Assembly (NCBI RefSeq): GCF_004360225.1
Contig: NZ_SNUA01000008.1
Coordinates: 62,001-126,000, forward strand
Direction of reading: 5' to 3'
Source: Alcanivorax sp. 24
GTDB lineage: Bacteria; Pseudomonadota; Gammaproteobacteria; Pseudomonadales; Alcanivoracaceae
DNA: 64,000 bases
How positions within the stretch are numbered: the stretch's first letter is position 1; every line of letters starts with the position of its first letter. Below are positions 7,643-17,300 of the stretch, piece by piece. A program made the translations under genes and the position numbers. A model generated the notes under the pieces. The model was not told the DNA's origin and ran no database searches. It was given only the letters and a program-made list of their open reading frames with translations.

Positions 7643-8119
7643 ATGAAAAAGCACTGGATGTTGGTACTGGCTTCCACGGCGGCCCTGAGCAGCCAGGTAG
7701 CCGTGGCGGATCTGTCCGCTGGCGTGAATGCCGCGGTAAATGCAGAGGCCGCTGGTGTCAATGCGGCGGTGAAGGCCGACGCCGATGCCAAAGCCGCCGA
7801 GAAAGCTCTGCGTGACAAGCGCGACGCCGCCAAGGACAAGGCCGAAGCTACCCTCGAAAAAGCCAAGGCCGAGAAAGACGCCGCCGTGGAAGACGCGGAG
7901 TCCAGGAAGGAAGCCGCTAAGAATCGCATGGAAGACGCCAAAGCCGAGGCCAACGCCCGGGCCGAAGCCGGCAAAGCCAAGGCCGAAACCAAACGTGAGG
8001 AAGCCATGAAGAAGGTGGACGCCGCTCGGGACAATGCCTCGGTGGAGGCGGAAGCCAACGCCAATGCCAGCGTGAAAGCGGAAGAGAAAGGCAAGCCCTG
8101 GTACAAATTCTGGGATTGA
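7643..8119 (+). CDS. Exported Ala/Lys/Glu-rich coiled-coil protein of unknown function
   Basis: 158 residues. A Sec signal peptide (MKKHWMLVLASTAALSSQVAVA) is followed by a mature region made almost wholly of Ala, Lys, Glu, Asp and Arg, low in hydrophobics beyond Ala, with heptad-like spacing typical of a single long helix or coiled coil (residues ~45-140), and a C-terminal GKPWYKFWD. The ATG at 7643 with GAGGAG 7 nt upstream is preferred over a TTG at 7625. Monocistronic, with a clear terminator after it. The aromatic C-terminal tail might be a membrane or cell-wall interaction motif; this is a guess. I do not recognise a named family. Confidence 0.75.
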   Translation: MKKHWMLVLASTAALSSQVAVADLSAGVNAAVNAEAAGVNAAVKADADAKAAEKALRDKRDAAKDKAEATLEKAKAEKDAAVEDAESRKEAAKNRMEDAKAEANARAEAGKAKAETKREEAMKKVDAARDNASVEAEANANASVKAEEKGKPWYKFWD

Positions 8120-8140
8120 TAGTGCCTCCGCCGATAAATC

Positions 8141-8175
8141 ACCCCGGTCGCCGTCTTGGGCGCCCGGGGTTTTTT
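8141..8175 (+). terminator. Intrinsic terminator
   Basis: ACCCCGG/CCGGGGT stem with an internal loop region followed by TTTTTT, 21 bp after the stop of the exported coiled-coil gene. Confidence 0.8.
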
Positions 8176-8217
8176 GTGCCCAGCGGGAACGGCCGTCCTC
8201 ACAGTCGTAAGAAAGTC

Positions 8218-8317
8218 CGCTTATACGCAACACGCTGATTCGCTGCCAAGGCAGCTTCCCACAGCGACTTCGTAGCCCCCCGTCGTGGGAAGCTGCCTTG
8301 GCGGCGAATCGGCGCGT
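8218..8317. repeat. Palindromic intergenic repeat, copy 1
   Basis: Inverted arms GATTCGCTGCCAAGGCAGCT and its complement flank a short variable loop (arms 8237-8262 and 8285-8310), preceded by CGCTTATACGCAACACGCT. Similar elements occur at 21367, 24334, 26553 and 33408. REP-like bacterial interspersed element. Confidence 0.85.
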
Positions 8318-8634
8318 TTTTATATCGCCTGGACCAATAGAGGGCCACGGCCATGGATTCCGCGGTCAAGCGTCAGAATCATCAGAACTTGTGAGGCAGC
8401 CGTTGCCTCTGGCGATTTTTTGGGCTTGCCTTATTACACCAATGGGCTATGGTCATGGCTTCCATTGGTGCTGAATCCTGATTAGCTCAACGCAAATGAC
8501 TCTCTTCTTTCGTTTTACCTCTCTGACCTTTCCGGTTTAAGCCGGACGGCCTCTGGCTGTTCCGGCATCCCTCGTTTTATTTCGACAACTGTCTGTCGTT
8601 AACCGACTTTCCATGATGACGTGGAGGCGCGCTG
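8318..8634. other. Intergenic stretch with no recognised gene
   Basis: About 317 bp. I see no convincing ORF. Small hairpins GAGGCA/TGCCTC (8393-8409) and TCCGG/CCGGA (8531-8546) are present; a GGAGG at 8622 belongs to the next gene. Confidence 0.4.
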
Positions 8635-9045
8635 GTGAAGCCTGTTCGTGGTTCATGGCTGGAAAAGCGATTTGTACCCATGGTTCGAAAGTATGCGGTG
8701 AGGAACCCGTGTTGCTTCCCTCCTGGTCCCGGAGAAATCAGCGCCGTACTCGGCAAGCTGGAAGCACTGAGGCAGGCTGGGGGAGAGGCCCGGGTTGGCG
8801 TCGGTACCGTCGTGCGGATGGAAGATCTGCTCAGTGGTGAGCAGGGGAGCTTTCAATTGGTATGGCCGGACGAAGCGGCCCCGGAACAACGTCGTCTTTC
8901 GATTCTATCGCCACTGGGCGCTGCTCTGCTGGGAGCCCATCGCGGTGATGAGGTGACGGTGACCTTGTTCGGATGCCGCTGTGAATTTCGAGTTCTGGCC
9001 CTGCGGGAGGCGGAGCCTCGGGAGGGTAGCGCCGTGCGGTTATGA
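8635..9045 (+). CDS. Rnk/GreA C-terminal-domain-like protein
   Basis: 136 residues from a GTG with GGAGG 7 nt upstream. The C-terminal half matches the Rnk/GreA-GreB C-terminal fold: VGTVVRMEDLLSGEQGSF, SILSPLGAALLGAHRGDEV, and a closing beta strand. Such proteins bind RNA polymerase's secondary channel or regulate nucleoside diphosphate kinase levels. The N-terminal ~45 residues lack the usual GreA coiled coil, so direct transcript-cleavage activity is unlikely. An internal ATG at 8680 is a possible alternative start. Its neighbours give no functional hint. Confidence 0.7.
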   Translation: MKPVRGSWLEKRFVPMVRKYAVRNPCCFPPGPGEISAVLGKLEALRQAGGEARVGVGTVVRMEDLLSGEQGSFQLVWPDEAAPEQRRLSILSPLGAALLGAHRGDEVTVTLFGCRCEFRVLALREAEPREGSAVRL

Positions 9046-9157
9046 GTGCGCCGGGCGGGATACCGCGAATCGCCGAGCCCTGTTCCGGGGCCCTGTGACC
9101 CACCTCCCGTCATTGGCGGCGCGGCGGGGGGACGTCTCGTTCACCATGGGTGAGATC

Positions 9158-9235
9158 ATGAGTAAAGAGAAACCCAAAAAGAAGGCGCAAAAATCCCTCA
9201 AGGAAAAACGCCGCGACAAGCGGGAGAAGCGGTAG
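9158..9235 (+). CDS. Very basic 25-residue protein
   Basis: MSKEKPKKKAQKSLKEKRRD followed by KREKR: more than half Lys/Arg. GGTGAGATC precedes the ATG and a clean terminator follows, supporting expression. A start at 9146 would add four residues. Short Lys/Arg-rich proteins of this type are annotated as hypothetical in related bacteria; a nucleic-acid-binding role is a guess. Confidence 0.55.
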   Translation: MSKEKPKKKAQKSLKEKRRDKREKR

Positions 9236-9246
9236 GGGATGCCTGG

Positions 9247-9269
9247 CGGGGCCATTATGGCCCCGTTTT
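9247..9269 (+). terminator. Intrinsic terminator
   Basis: Eight-bp stem CGGGGCCA/TGGCCCCG with a 3-nt loop and TTTT, 11 bp after the small basic ORF. Confidence 0.8.
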
Positions 9270-9427
9270 CCCTGTTCACATGAAAAACCATTTGAAAGCC
9301 GAGAGGGGCGGTGTGGGGCCGGAATTTGAGCTACATCATGATTCTCGGGGGCGCTTCTTGATTCAATAAGGTCCGAGCCGGTCCATTTGCCGGTGGATCG
9401 TCAACCATAATCAAAGAAGAGAGGACG

Positions 9428-10180
9428 ATGTCAGCGATCATTGATGTATTGGCGCGGACGGAGCTGTTCTCGACCCTGAAACCAAACGCCTTACGGGCGC
9501 TGTGTGAGGGTGGCCGGACCATCAATCTGCCAGATAACGGTCATTTGTTTGAAGTGGGGGAGATGGCGAACGCCTACTACCTGATGACCAGTGGCGTGAT
9601 GCGTTTGTACCGGCCGGGTCTGGATGGCGAGGACAAAGTATTCCAAGTGGTCGCCGAGGGGGACCTGGTGGCGGAAACCGCCATGTTTTCCGAGCCTTGT
9701 ATATATCCTTTGTCGGCCGAAGCGGAGAGCGCCAGCACCCTGATCCGCCTGCCTCGACCTGGCTTGCTCGGTCTGGTCCGGGTACAGCCGGATTTCGCCC
9801 TGCGCTTACTGGGAGAGATGTCTCACCGGCTTTATCAGGCGGTGAACCGGTTGGACCAGCTCACGGTGACCAATGCCGGACAAAGGGTGGCGATGTATTT
9901 GCTGGAGTTGACCGAGTGGCGGCCAGAGCATTGGGTGGTGCTGCCGGTAAGCGCCAAGGTGCTGGCGAGACAGCTGAATGTAACACCGGAAACGCTGTCG
10001 CGTCTGCTCACCCGTTTTCGCCAGAGCGGCCTGATCAGCGGGCGCGGACGTCGCTGGATGATCCTTGATCCCACGGAGTTATGCCGGGCCGCCAATCTGC
10101 CGTTACCGGACGCTCAGTGCCATTGTGCCGGCTCGCAGTTTTTTCGCTGTTGTAATTTCAGTCACCGATCCTGCTCATAG
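9428..10180 (+). CDS. Crp/Fnr family regulator, DNR/ANR-like
   Basis: 250 residues: cyclic-nucleotide-binding-like beta barrel (residues ~1-120), a long dimerisation helix, and a C-terminal helix-turn-helix LARQLNVTPETLSRLLTRF. The recognition helix carries E-x2-S-R as in FNR, predicting binding to TTGAT-N4-ATCAA, the boxes seen at narK/ubiT, nrdD, ubiU and cydD. It lacks the N-terminal Cys cluster of FNR/ANR, so it resembles DNR, the NO/heme-dependent denitrification regulator. Odd: the C-terminus extends past the fold with a Cys-rich tail (CHC, CC and C within about 20 residues) not usual for DNR. It is convergent with the nar operon's last gene. Confidence 0.85.
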   Translation: MSAIIDVLARTELFSTLKPNALRALCEGGRTINLPDNGHLFEVGEMANAYYLMTSGVMRLYRPGLDGEDKVFQVVAEGDLVAETAMFSEPCIYPLSAEAESASTLIRLPRPGLLGLVRVQPDFALRLLGEMSHRLYQAVNRLDQLTVTNAGQRVAMYLLELTEWRPEHWVVLPVSAKVLARQLNVTPETLSRLLTRFRQSGLISGRGRRWMILDPTELCRAANLPLPDAQCHCAGSQFFRCCNFSHRSCS

Positions 10181-10193
10181 GCGTATTCGTCGC

Positions 10194-10571
10194 TTAGTGG
10201 TCCAGGGTATTGATCAGGGTGACGACCTGATCGATCACCTGTTCAATGTCCTCCTCACCATAACGCCGCCCGCGTCTTTTTCGCAGTCCGTTCTGATAAA
10301 GACGAACGTGGTGGTCCGGTCGTACATCCGCGCGTTTGAGACAGTGCTCGGCGCAGTGCATCTGGCAGCCGTCGATGGCGATGATCACCCGCCCGGAGCG
10401 GGCCTTGCGTACCAGACCAGGCACGCCGCCGCCGACGCCGGCGATACAGGACATTTCGGCGTGCCCGGCGTGGTCCAGACGCACCGCCACTTCGTTGGCG
10501 AGCTGAGCCACGTCGGAGCAGCCGGAACAGGAATACAACAAGGGCGGTTTGCGTGAACGCTGGCCGGTCAT
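10194..10571 (-). CDS. DGC-domain putative zinc-binding protein
   Basis: 125 residues with an N-terminal YSCSGCSDVAQLANEVAVRL, a middle MSCIAGVGGGVPGLV and VIIAIDGCQMHCAEHCL; the Cys pattern (C-x2-C, IDGCxxxC, C) fits the DGC-domain family of putative zinc- or metal-binding proteins. Function is unproven. Its start overlaps the stop of the PPIase gene by 4 bp, so it is the last gene of the nar operon. Homologues often travel with nitrate-reductase genes, suggesting a maturation or electron-transfer role; this is inference. Confidence 0.8.
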   Translation of the reverse strand: MTGQRSRKPPLLYSCSGCSDVAQLANEVAVRLDHAGHAEMSCIAGVGGGVPGLVRKARSGRVIIAIDGCQMHCAEHCLKRADVRPDHHVRLYQNGLRKRRGRRYGEEDIEQVIDQVVTLINTLDH

Positions 10572-11344
10572 GAATCCTCCTCGAGGCGGAATCCGCGCAC
10601 GCCGATATCGTTCTCCAGCGCCAGAAGATACTGGTGCAGGGCGCGTCGGCTGGCTTGCTCGAGCAGTTCGTGACGCACGCGTTCATTGACGTGTTCATAG
10701 GGCAGGGGGCGCGCTGGCCGCAGCTCTCTGATGTGTACCAGATGCCAACCGTAACGGCTGGCCAGTGGCCTCCCGTGCAGCCCCGCCGGCAGGCGCGCCA
10801 GCACTCGGTCCAGCTCGGCGACGGTCTGCCCTGGCCCCAGCCAGCCCAGTTCGCCACCCTGATCCCGCGAGGGGCAGTCGGAGTAACGTTGGGCCAGTTC
10901 GGTGAAACGATGTTCCGCCGTCTCCAGTTGGCGAAGCAGTTTCTGTCCCAGACGATACTGTCGGTCCCGCGTCCGGGCGTCGTCCGGCGCGGCGGCCAGC
11001 AGGATGTGTTGCAGGTGCCAGCCGGGCGGGGTTTGGAAGCGCTCGGGGTGACTGTGGTAATAACGCCGGCAATCGTCCGGCTGCGGTTCAGGGACCTTCA
11101 GTTCCTGCTCCAACAGAGCACTGATAGAGGCTTCCTCGTTGTTCAAATCCAGCCCGCATTGGGCTGCCCGTTGTAGTAGCAGCTGACGAACGACCAGAGC
11201 GCGCGCCGCCCGCCGCCGGGCCTGGTTCAGATCAGTGGCGGGATGGTGCTGGGTTTCCCGGGCGATCTCGCTCTCCTCGATGAGGACATCGCCGACCTGA
11301 ATCACACCGCCGCCGGGGCGTTCCACCATATCGATGCGTTGCAT
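10568..11344 (-). CDS. NifM/SurA-like parvulin peptidyl-prolyl isomerase
   Basis: 258 residues. Residues ~110-210 form a PpiC/rotamase domain: LQHILLAAAPDD, FTELAQRYSDCPSRDQGGELGWLGPGQTV and SRYGWHLVHI. The N-terminal ~100 residues resemble the SurA/NifM chaperone segment. There is no signal peptide, so it is cytoplasmic. It follows narI by 3 bp; a parvulin in this place is known from nar operons of Pseudomonas and relatives, where it is thought to assist nitrate reductase folding or maturation. Confidence 0.85.
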   Translation of the reverse strand: MQRIDMVERPGGGVIQVGDVLIEESEIARETQHHPATDLNQARRRAARALVVRQLLLQRAAQCGLDLNNEEASISALLEQELKVPEPQPDDCRRYYHSHPERFQTPPGWHLQHILLAAAPDDARTRDRQYRLGQKLLRQLETAEHRFTELAQRYSDCPSRDQGGELGWLGPGQTVAELDRVLARLPAGLHGRPLASRYGWHLVHIRELRPARPLPYEHVNERVRHELLEQASRRALHQYLLALENDIGVRGFRLEEDS

Positions 11345-11347
11345 GGC

Positions 11348-12037
11348 TCAGGCCCGTCTGCGGACGATTTGATAGCGACGGAAAAGATAGCCCAGGGGCA
11401 GGCTCCAGACGTGCACCAAACGGCTGAACGGAAACACCAGGAAAATGGTCAGGCCGATGAAAATGTGCACCTTGTAGATCCAGCCCACGCTTTCCAGGTA
11501 AGCGGCGGCGCCACCCTGGAAGAAAGCGATGGCCTGGGCCCAGTGCGCCAGCTGCAGCATCAGGCCACCGTCCAGATGCCCGAGGGCCGGGCCGATGGTG
11601 GCCAGCCCGAGGGTAACCTGTACCACCAACAGAGCAATGATGAAGGTATCCATGGCACTGGAACTGGCCCGCACGCGTGGATTGAATAGGCGTCGCCACA
11701 GCAGCATGACACCGCCAATAAAACAGAGCACGCCGGCGATGCCGCCCACCAGGATCGCCATGATCTGTTTGGCCCCCGCGCTGATAATCCAGGCGTAGGC
11801 CCAGTGCGGCGTCAGCAGTCCCACCAGATGGCCGAAGAAAATCACCAGAATGCCGATGTGGAAGCAATTGCTGGCCACACGCATGTGCCGTGACGACAGC
11901 ATCTGGCTGGAGCCGGTTTTCCAGGTGTACTGGCCGTGATCGAAGCGGATCAGGCTGCCCACCAGAAAGACGCTGACGGCGATATAGGGATAGATGCCGA
12001 ACAGCAATATGTGCAGATGATGCGACAAGGATTCCAT
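11348..12037 (-). CDS. narI: Respiratory nitrate reductase gamma subunit (cytochrome b)
   Basis: Membrane diheme cytochrome b of NarGHI that passes electrons from quinol to NarH. 229 residues, five predicted membrane helices: LLFGIYPYIAVSVFLVGSLI, HIGILVIFFGHLVGLL, a third around IMAILVGGIAGVLC, IIALLVVQVTLGLATIGP, and HIFIGLTIFLVFPFSRLVHV. Conserved His residues in helices 2 and 5 (positions about 56, 66, 187 and 205 in the family) are present as heme ligands. The narJ stop lies 4 bp upstream. Confidence 0.96.
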   Translation of the reverse strand: MESLSHHLHILLFGIYPYIAVSVFLVGSLIRFDHGQYTWKTGSSQMLSSRHMRVASNCFHIGILVIFFGHLVGLLTPHWAYAWIISAGAKQIMAILVGGIAGVLCFIGGVMLLWRRLFNPRVRASSSAMDTFIIALLVVQVTLGLATIGPALGHLDGGLMLQLAHWAQAIAFFQGGAAAYLESVGWIYKVHIFIGLTIFLVFPFSRLVHVWSLPLGYLFRRYQIVRRRA

Positions 12038-12041
12038 CAGC

Positions 12042-12800
12042 TCACTCCTTGGCGCGACCGCTGACGGCCGCCGCTGTGGGTGGGACGAAACGGACCGGTT
12101 GTTCCTCGGCCCGTTGCCGTTGTCGGGTCCGGTGACGGCCTTGGGCGGATTGCAACTGACAGTCCTGATCGGATTCGGCGGAGAAGCGCACGGCTTCCTC
12201 TTCCCACACCGCGTCCAGGGCCTGGGGAGTGTGGTCCGGTGCTTCCCGGGATACCTCGGGCCGATGCGCCTGGATTTCCGATTCCGCGCCGATCAGAGCC
12301 AGTAAAGCGGTGATCGCCAGGGCCTGGGGCGCCTGCCGGCTTTCCAGCCGTGCCGCCAGCCGGGCCAGAATGGCACGGACTTCGCCGAGCCAGCGGCCGA
12401 TTTCCGCTTCCCGGCGGGTCGATAGAAACTCCAGAAACAGGGGCAGGTAGTCGGGTAGCTCCCGGGCTTCCAGTCGGAAGCCGGCCTGTTGATAGTGGTC
12501 GAGCAAATCCACCATGGCCTGGCCCCGGTCCCGGGACTCACCATGGACATGCTCGAACAGCAGCAGTGACGTGGCGCGGCCACGGTCGAACAGGGCCACG
12601 TATTCGGCTTGCAGGTCCAGCAAATCGGCGGTGGCAATCCGTTCGCACCATTGGCCAAGCCGGTCCCGCATCGACAGGGTCCAACGTCGTTCGGCGTTCA
12701 GGGCGGCGGCCAGTTCCGGCACCGCCTGTTGCAAGTCGGCTTCGGGATACTCCAGCAGGCGAGCGAGGGCGCGCAGGCTTCGTTGGGTGATCTCAGTCAT
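12042..12800 (-). CDS. narJ: Nitrate reductase assembly chaperone (delta subunit)
   Basis: Cytoplasmic TorD-family chaperone that keeps apo-NarGH from membrane docking until the molybdenum cofactor and Fe-S clusters are in. 252 residues. Motifs: SLRALARLLEYPEADLQQAVPELA, LQAEYVALFDRGRATSLLLFEHVHGESRDRGQAMVDLL and the ELPDYLPLFLEFLS helix. The last ~50 residues are Gln/Arg-rich, poorly conserved and probably disordered. It overlaps narH by 8 bp. Confidence 0.95.
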   Translation of the reverse strand: MTEITQRSLRALARLLEYPEADLQQAVPELAAALNAERRWTLSMRDRLGQWCERIATADLLDLQAEYVALFDRGRATSLLLFEHVHGESRDRGQAMVDLLDHYQQAGFRLEARELPDYLPLFLEFLSTRREAEIGRWLGEVRAILARLAARLESRQAPQALAITALLALIGAESEIQAHRPEVSREAPDHTPQALDAVWEEEAVRFSAESDQDCQLQSAQGRHRTRQRQRAEEQPVRFVPPTAAAVSGRAKE

Positions 12801-14349
12801 GACGCGCCTCCTGCTGACCCGGTTCGAAACGCTGTGGCTTTACCAGGGTGGCGGTTTGTTTGTGCCCGCCGAACAGGCTGGTGTCGTCATCGCCGCCCTG
12901 GCAACCATTGCCGAAGGTGAAGCCGCAGCCGCCGCGTTCCGGAAACGCCTCGCGGGCCAGTTCGCGATGGCTGGTGGGGATGACGAAACGGTCCTCGTAG
13001 TTGGCGATGGCCAGATAGCGGTACATTTCCATGACCTGGGTTTCGCTGAGACCCGCCTGGTCGAGCACGCTGGTATCGGTTTCGCCATCAATCTGCTTGC
13101 CACGCATATACAGGCGCATGGCGAGTAGCCGTTTCAATGCCAGCACCACCGGTTCTTCCTCGCCGGCGGTGAGCATGTTGGCCAGATACTTCACCGGGAT
13201 ACGCAGGGATTCGATTTTCGGCAACATGCCGTCGAATTCCAGATGGCCCGCCTCGGCGGCGGACTGGATCGGCGACAGCGGCGGCACGTACCAGACCATG
13301 GGCAAGGTGCGATACTCCGGGTGCAATGGCAGAGCCAACTGCCAGTCCACCGCCAGTTTGTACACCGGCGAGGCCTGGGCGGCGGCGATGACGTTGTCGG
13401 GAATGCCATCGGCCCGCGCCTGTTCGATAACGTCCGGGTCATGAGGATCGAGAAAGATGTCCCGCTGGCGGTGGTACAGATCCCGCTCGTCCGGGCTTTC
13501 CGCCACTTCCTTGATGCGGTCCGCGTCGTAGAGCAGCACTCCCAGATAACGGATGCGGCCGACACAGGTTTCCGAACACACGGTGGGCTCGCCGGCTTCG
13601 ATGCGCGGGAAACAGAAAATGCACTTCTCGGATTTGCCGCTTTTCCAGTTGTAATAAACTTTCTTGTACGGACAGCCGGACACACACATACGCCAGCCGC
13701 GGCACTTGTCCTGGTCGATCAGGACGATACCGTCCTCCTCGCGTTTATAGATGGCACCGCTGGGACAGGAGGCCACGCAGGTCGGGTTAAGGCAGTGTTC
13801 ACACAGACGCGGCAAATACATCATGAAGGTGTGCTCGAACTGCCCGTAGATGTCAGCCTGTATCTGGTCGAAGTTGCTGTCCTTGCAGCGCCTGGCGAAC
13901 TCGGTGCCGAGAATTTCCTCCCAGTTGGGACCCCATTCGATTTTCTTCATGCGCTCGCCGGAAATCAGCGAACGGGGACGTGCCACCGGCTGATGTTTAC
14001 CGGGTTTGGCCTGGTGCAGATGTTGATAATCGAAGTCGAAGGGTTCGTAGTAATCGTCGATTTCCGGCAGATCCGGATTGGCGAACAGATTGGCCAGCAC
14101 CCGCCATTTGCCGCCGATGCGGGGCTCGATGCGGCCGTCCTTGCGGCGCAGCCAGCCGCCCTTCCATTTGTTCTGGTTCTCCCATTCCTTGGGGTAGCCA
14201 ATGCCGGGTTTGGTTTCGACGTTGTTGAACCAGGCGTATTCCACGCCTTCGCGGCTGGTCCAGACGTTCTTGCAGGTCACCGAGCAGGTGTGGCAGCCGA
14301 TGCATTTGTCCAGATTGAGGACCATGCCGACCTGGGATCGAATAGTCAT
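12793..14349 (-). CDS. narH: Respiratory nitrate reductase beta subunit (Fe-S)
   Basis: 518 residues. Electron-transfer subunit with four ferredoxin-like clusters. Cys groups are visible: CIGCHTCSVTC near residue 18, CEHCLNPTCVASCP (about 184), CRGWRMCVSGCPYKK (about 217; Trp replaces one Cys, marking the [3Fe-4S] site) and CIFC...CSETCVGRIRYLG (about 244-268). It overlaps narG by 4 bp (ATGA). Cytoplasmic side of the inner membrane. Confidence 0.97.
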   Translation of the reverse strand: MTIRSQVGMVLNLDKCIGCHTCSVTCKNVWTSREGVEYAWFNNVETKPGIGYPKEWENQNKWKGGWLRRKDGRIEPRIGGKWRVLANLFANPDLPEIDDYYEPFDFDYQHLHQAKPGKHQPVARPRSLISGERMKKIEWGPNWEEILGTEFARRCKDSNFDQIQADIYGQFEHTFMMYLPRLCEHCLNPTCVASCPSGAIYKREEDGIVLIDQDKCRGWRMCVSGCPYKKVYYNWKSGKSEKCIFCFPRIEAGEPTVCSETCVGRIRYLGVLLYDADRIKEVAESPDERDLYHRQRDIFLDPHDPDVIEQARADGIPDNVIAAAQASPVYKLAVDWQLALPLHPEYRTLPMVWYVPPLSPIQSAAEAGHLEFDGMLPKIESLRIPVKYLANMLTAGEEEPVVLALKRLLAMRLYMRGKQIDGETDTSVLDQAGLSETQVMEMYRYLAIANYEDRFVIPTSHRELAREAFPERGGCGFTFGNGCQGGDDDTSLFGGHKQTATLVKPQRFEPGQQEARHD

Positions 14350-17300
14350 TTCGCGGCCTCCTGAACGAAGTCCTGGCCTTCACCGTCCAGCCAGTCGACG
14401 TGTTTCATGCGCCGGACCATGACGAATTCGTCACGATTGGAACCGACGGTGCCGTAATAGTTGAACCCGTAGGCGAGCTGCGCGTAGCCGCCAATCATAT
14501 GGGTGGGCTTGGGACACACCCGGGTCACCGAGTTGTGAATGCCGCCCCGGGTGCCGGTGACCTCCGAGCCGGGCACATGCACGTTGCGTTCCTGGGCGTG
14601 GTACATCATCGCCATGCCCGGTTTCACCCGCTGGCTGACCACCGCCCGGGCGGCGATGGCGCCGTTGGCGTTGTACAGCTCGATCCAATCGTTGTCGGCC
14701 ACGCCGAGATCGGCGGCATCGGATTCCGACAGCCACACCACCGGTCCACCCCGGTTCAGCGTCAACATCAGCAGATTGTCGCTGTAGGTGGAATGAATAC
14801 CCCACTTCTGATGCGGGGTGAGAAAGTTCAACGCTTTGCTGGGATAACCGTTGTCCGCCGGCGGCGTGACGCTGCTGGCGGCACGAGTATCGATGGGTGG
14901 ACGGTAAACCAGCAGGCTTTCGCCGAAGGCGCGCATCCAGGGGTGGTCCTGATAAAGCTGCTGACGGCCGCTCACCGTGCGCCAGGGAATCAGTTCGTGC
15001 ACGTTGGTGTAGCCGGCGTTGTAGGACACATGTTCGTCCTCCAGGCCGGACCAGGTGGGGCTGGAAATGATTTTGCGCGGCTGGGCGACGATATCGCGGA
15101 AGCGGATTTTCTCCTCTTCCTTGGGCCGAGCCAGATGGCCGTGGTCGCGCCCGGTGAATTTCGACAGCGCCTGCCAGGCCTTGACCGCCACCTGGCCGTT
15201 GGTCTCCGGCGCCAGGCTGAGAATCACCTCGGCGGCGTCGATGGCGGTTTCGATGCAGGGGCGATCCTTGGCCGGGCCCGCTGTCTTGCGGCGGTTAAGC
15301 TGGCCAAGAAAAGCCACTTCCTTATCCGTGTTCCAACTGATGCCCTTGCCGCCATTGCCGAGTTTCTCCAGGGCCGGGCCCAGGGCGGTGAAGCGTTCGT
15401 AGGTGGCTGGATAGTCCCGTCGCACCTCGATCAGCGAGGGCATGGTTGTTCCCGGCACCGGTTCGCATTGGCCTTTTTTCCAGTCCTTCACCCGCGGCTG
15501 TGCCAGCTCCGCCGGAGAATCGTGTTGCAGGGGCAGGGTGACCAGATCGGTTTCCTCACCCAGGTGGCCTTCACAGACATGGGAAAACGCTTTGGCGATG
15601 CCTTTGTAGATATCCCAGTCACTGCGTGATTCCCAGGCCGGATCGGTGGCGGCGGTGAGCGGATGAATGAACGGGTGCATGTCCGAGGTATTGAGATCGT
15701 CTTTCTCATACCAAGTGGCGGTGGGCAGCACCACGTCGGAGTAGAGGCAGGTGGTGGACATACGGAAATCCAGCGTCACCAACAGGTCGAGCTTGCCCTC
15801 CGGGGCGTCGTCGCGCCAGGTCACTTCCCTGGGGCGTTCATCACCACTGGCGCCAAGGTCCTTGCCCTGAATACCGTGGCGGGTGCCGAGCAGGTACTTG
15901 AGCATGTACTCGTGGCCCTTGCCGGAGCTGCCCAATAAATTAGAGCGCCACACGAACAGATTGCGTGGGAAGTTTCGCGGATCGTCCGGATCTTCAGCGG
16001 CGAATTTCAGCGCACCGGATTTCAATTGCGATACCGCGTAGTCCGCGGTGCTCTGTCCGGCCTGCCGCGCGGCTTGGGCCAAACGCAGCGGGTTGGTGTT
16101 CAATTGTGGCGCCGAAGGCAGCCAGCCCATGCGTTCGGCGCGCACATTGAAATCAATCAGGCTGCCACCGTAGTCCTCCGTCTTGGCCAGGGGAGAGAGC
16201 AGGCTCTTCACGTCCAGTTTTTCGTAACGCCATTGGGAGGAGTGGGCATAGAAAAACGAGGTACCGTTCATTTGGCGTGGCGGCCGCGACCAGTCCAGAG
16301 CAAAGGCCAGAGGCAGCCAGCCGGTTTGCGGCCGCAGCTTTTCCTGACCCACGTAATGAGCCCAGCCGCCACCGCTTTGTCCCACGCAGCCGCACATCAC
16401 CAGCAGGTTGATCAGACCCCGGTAATTCATGTCCATGTGGTACCAGTGGTTCATACCGGCGCCGACGATGATCATGGACCGGCCGCGGGTCTTGTCGGCG
16501 TTGCTGGCGAATTCCCGGGCGATACGGAGGCACTGGTCCGCCGGCACGCCGGTGATTTTTTCCTGCCAGGCGGGAGTGTAGGGGCGCAGTTGTTGGTAAT
16601 CGGTGGCGCCCTGGTCCTCTCCGAGCCCCCGGTCGATGCCGTAGTTGGCGCAGAGTAGATCGAATACCGTTACCGCCAGAATCTCGTCGCCATCGGTGCC
16701 GGTGAATACTTTTACCGGCAGGCTGTGGGTGAGAGTGTCATCACCGTCACTTTTCACATGGGGAAAGTGTTCGTGGGGGATGCCGCCGAAATAGGGGAAG
16801 GCGACCTTCTCCACCCGGTCGTGATCGCCGGCCAGGCTGAGTCGGGGCCGGATCTCCTGGCCATCGGCGTCAACAGGTTCCAGATTCCATTTGCCCTGTT
16901 CGCCCCAGCGGAAGCCGATGGAACCGCGCGGTACCGCCAGCCGCTCTCCGCTCTCATCCCAGACCAGGGTTTTCCAGTCCGGATTGTTGTCCTGGCCCAG
17001 GTTGTCGGCGAAGTCGCCGGCGCGCAGCTGCCGGCCGGGCACATAGCGGCCATCGTCACGGCGTTCCAGTGCTACCAAACAGGGCAGGTCGGTATAACGC
17101 CGCACGTAGTCAGTGAAGTAGGCGCTGGGGGAATCCAGGTGAAACTCCTTGAGGATCACATGGCCCATGGCCAAAGCGAGGGCGGCATCGGTGCCCTGCC
17201 TGGCGCTGACCCACTCATCGGAGAGCTTGGCCACCTCGGCGTAGTCCGGGGTGATCGCCACGGTCTTGGTGCCCTTGTAACGCACTTCGGTGAAGAAGTG

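Noticed and set aside
9331-9427. TTGATTCAATAAGG before the DNR-like gene as an FNR box
   Set aside because: The right half does not match ATCAA at the required 4-bp spacing.
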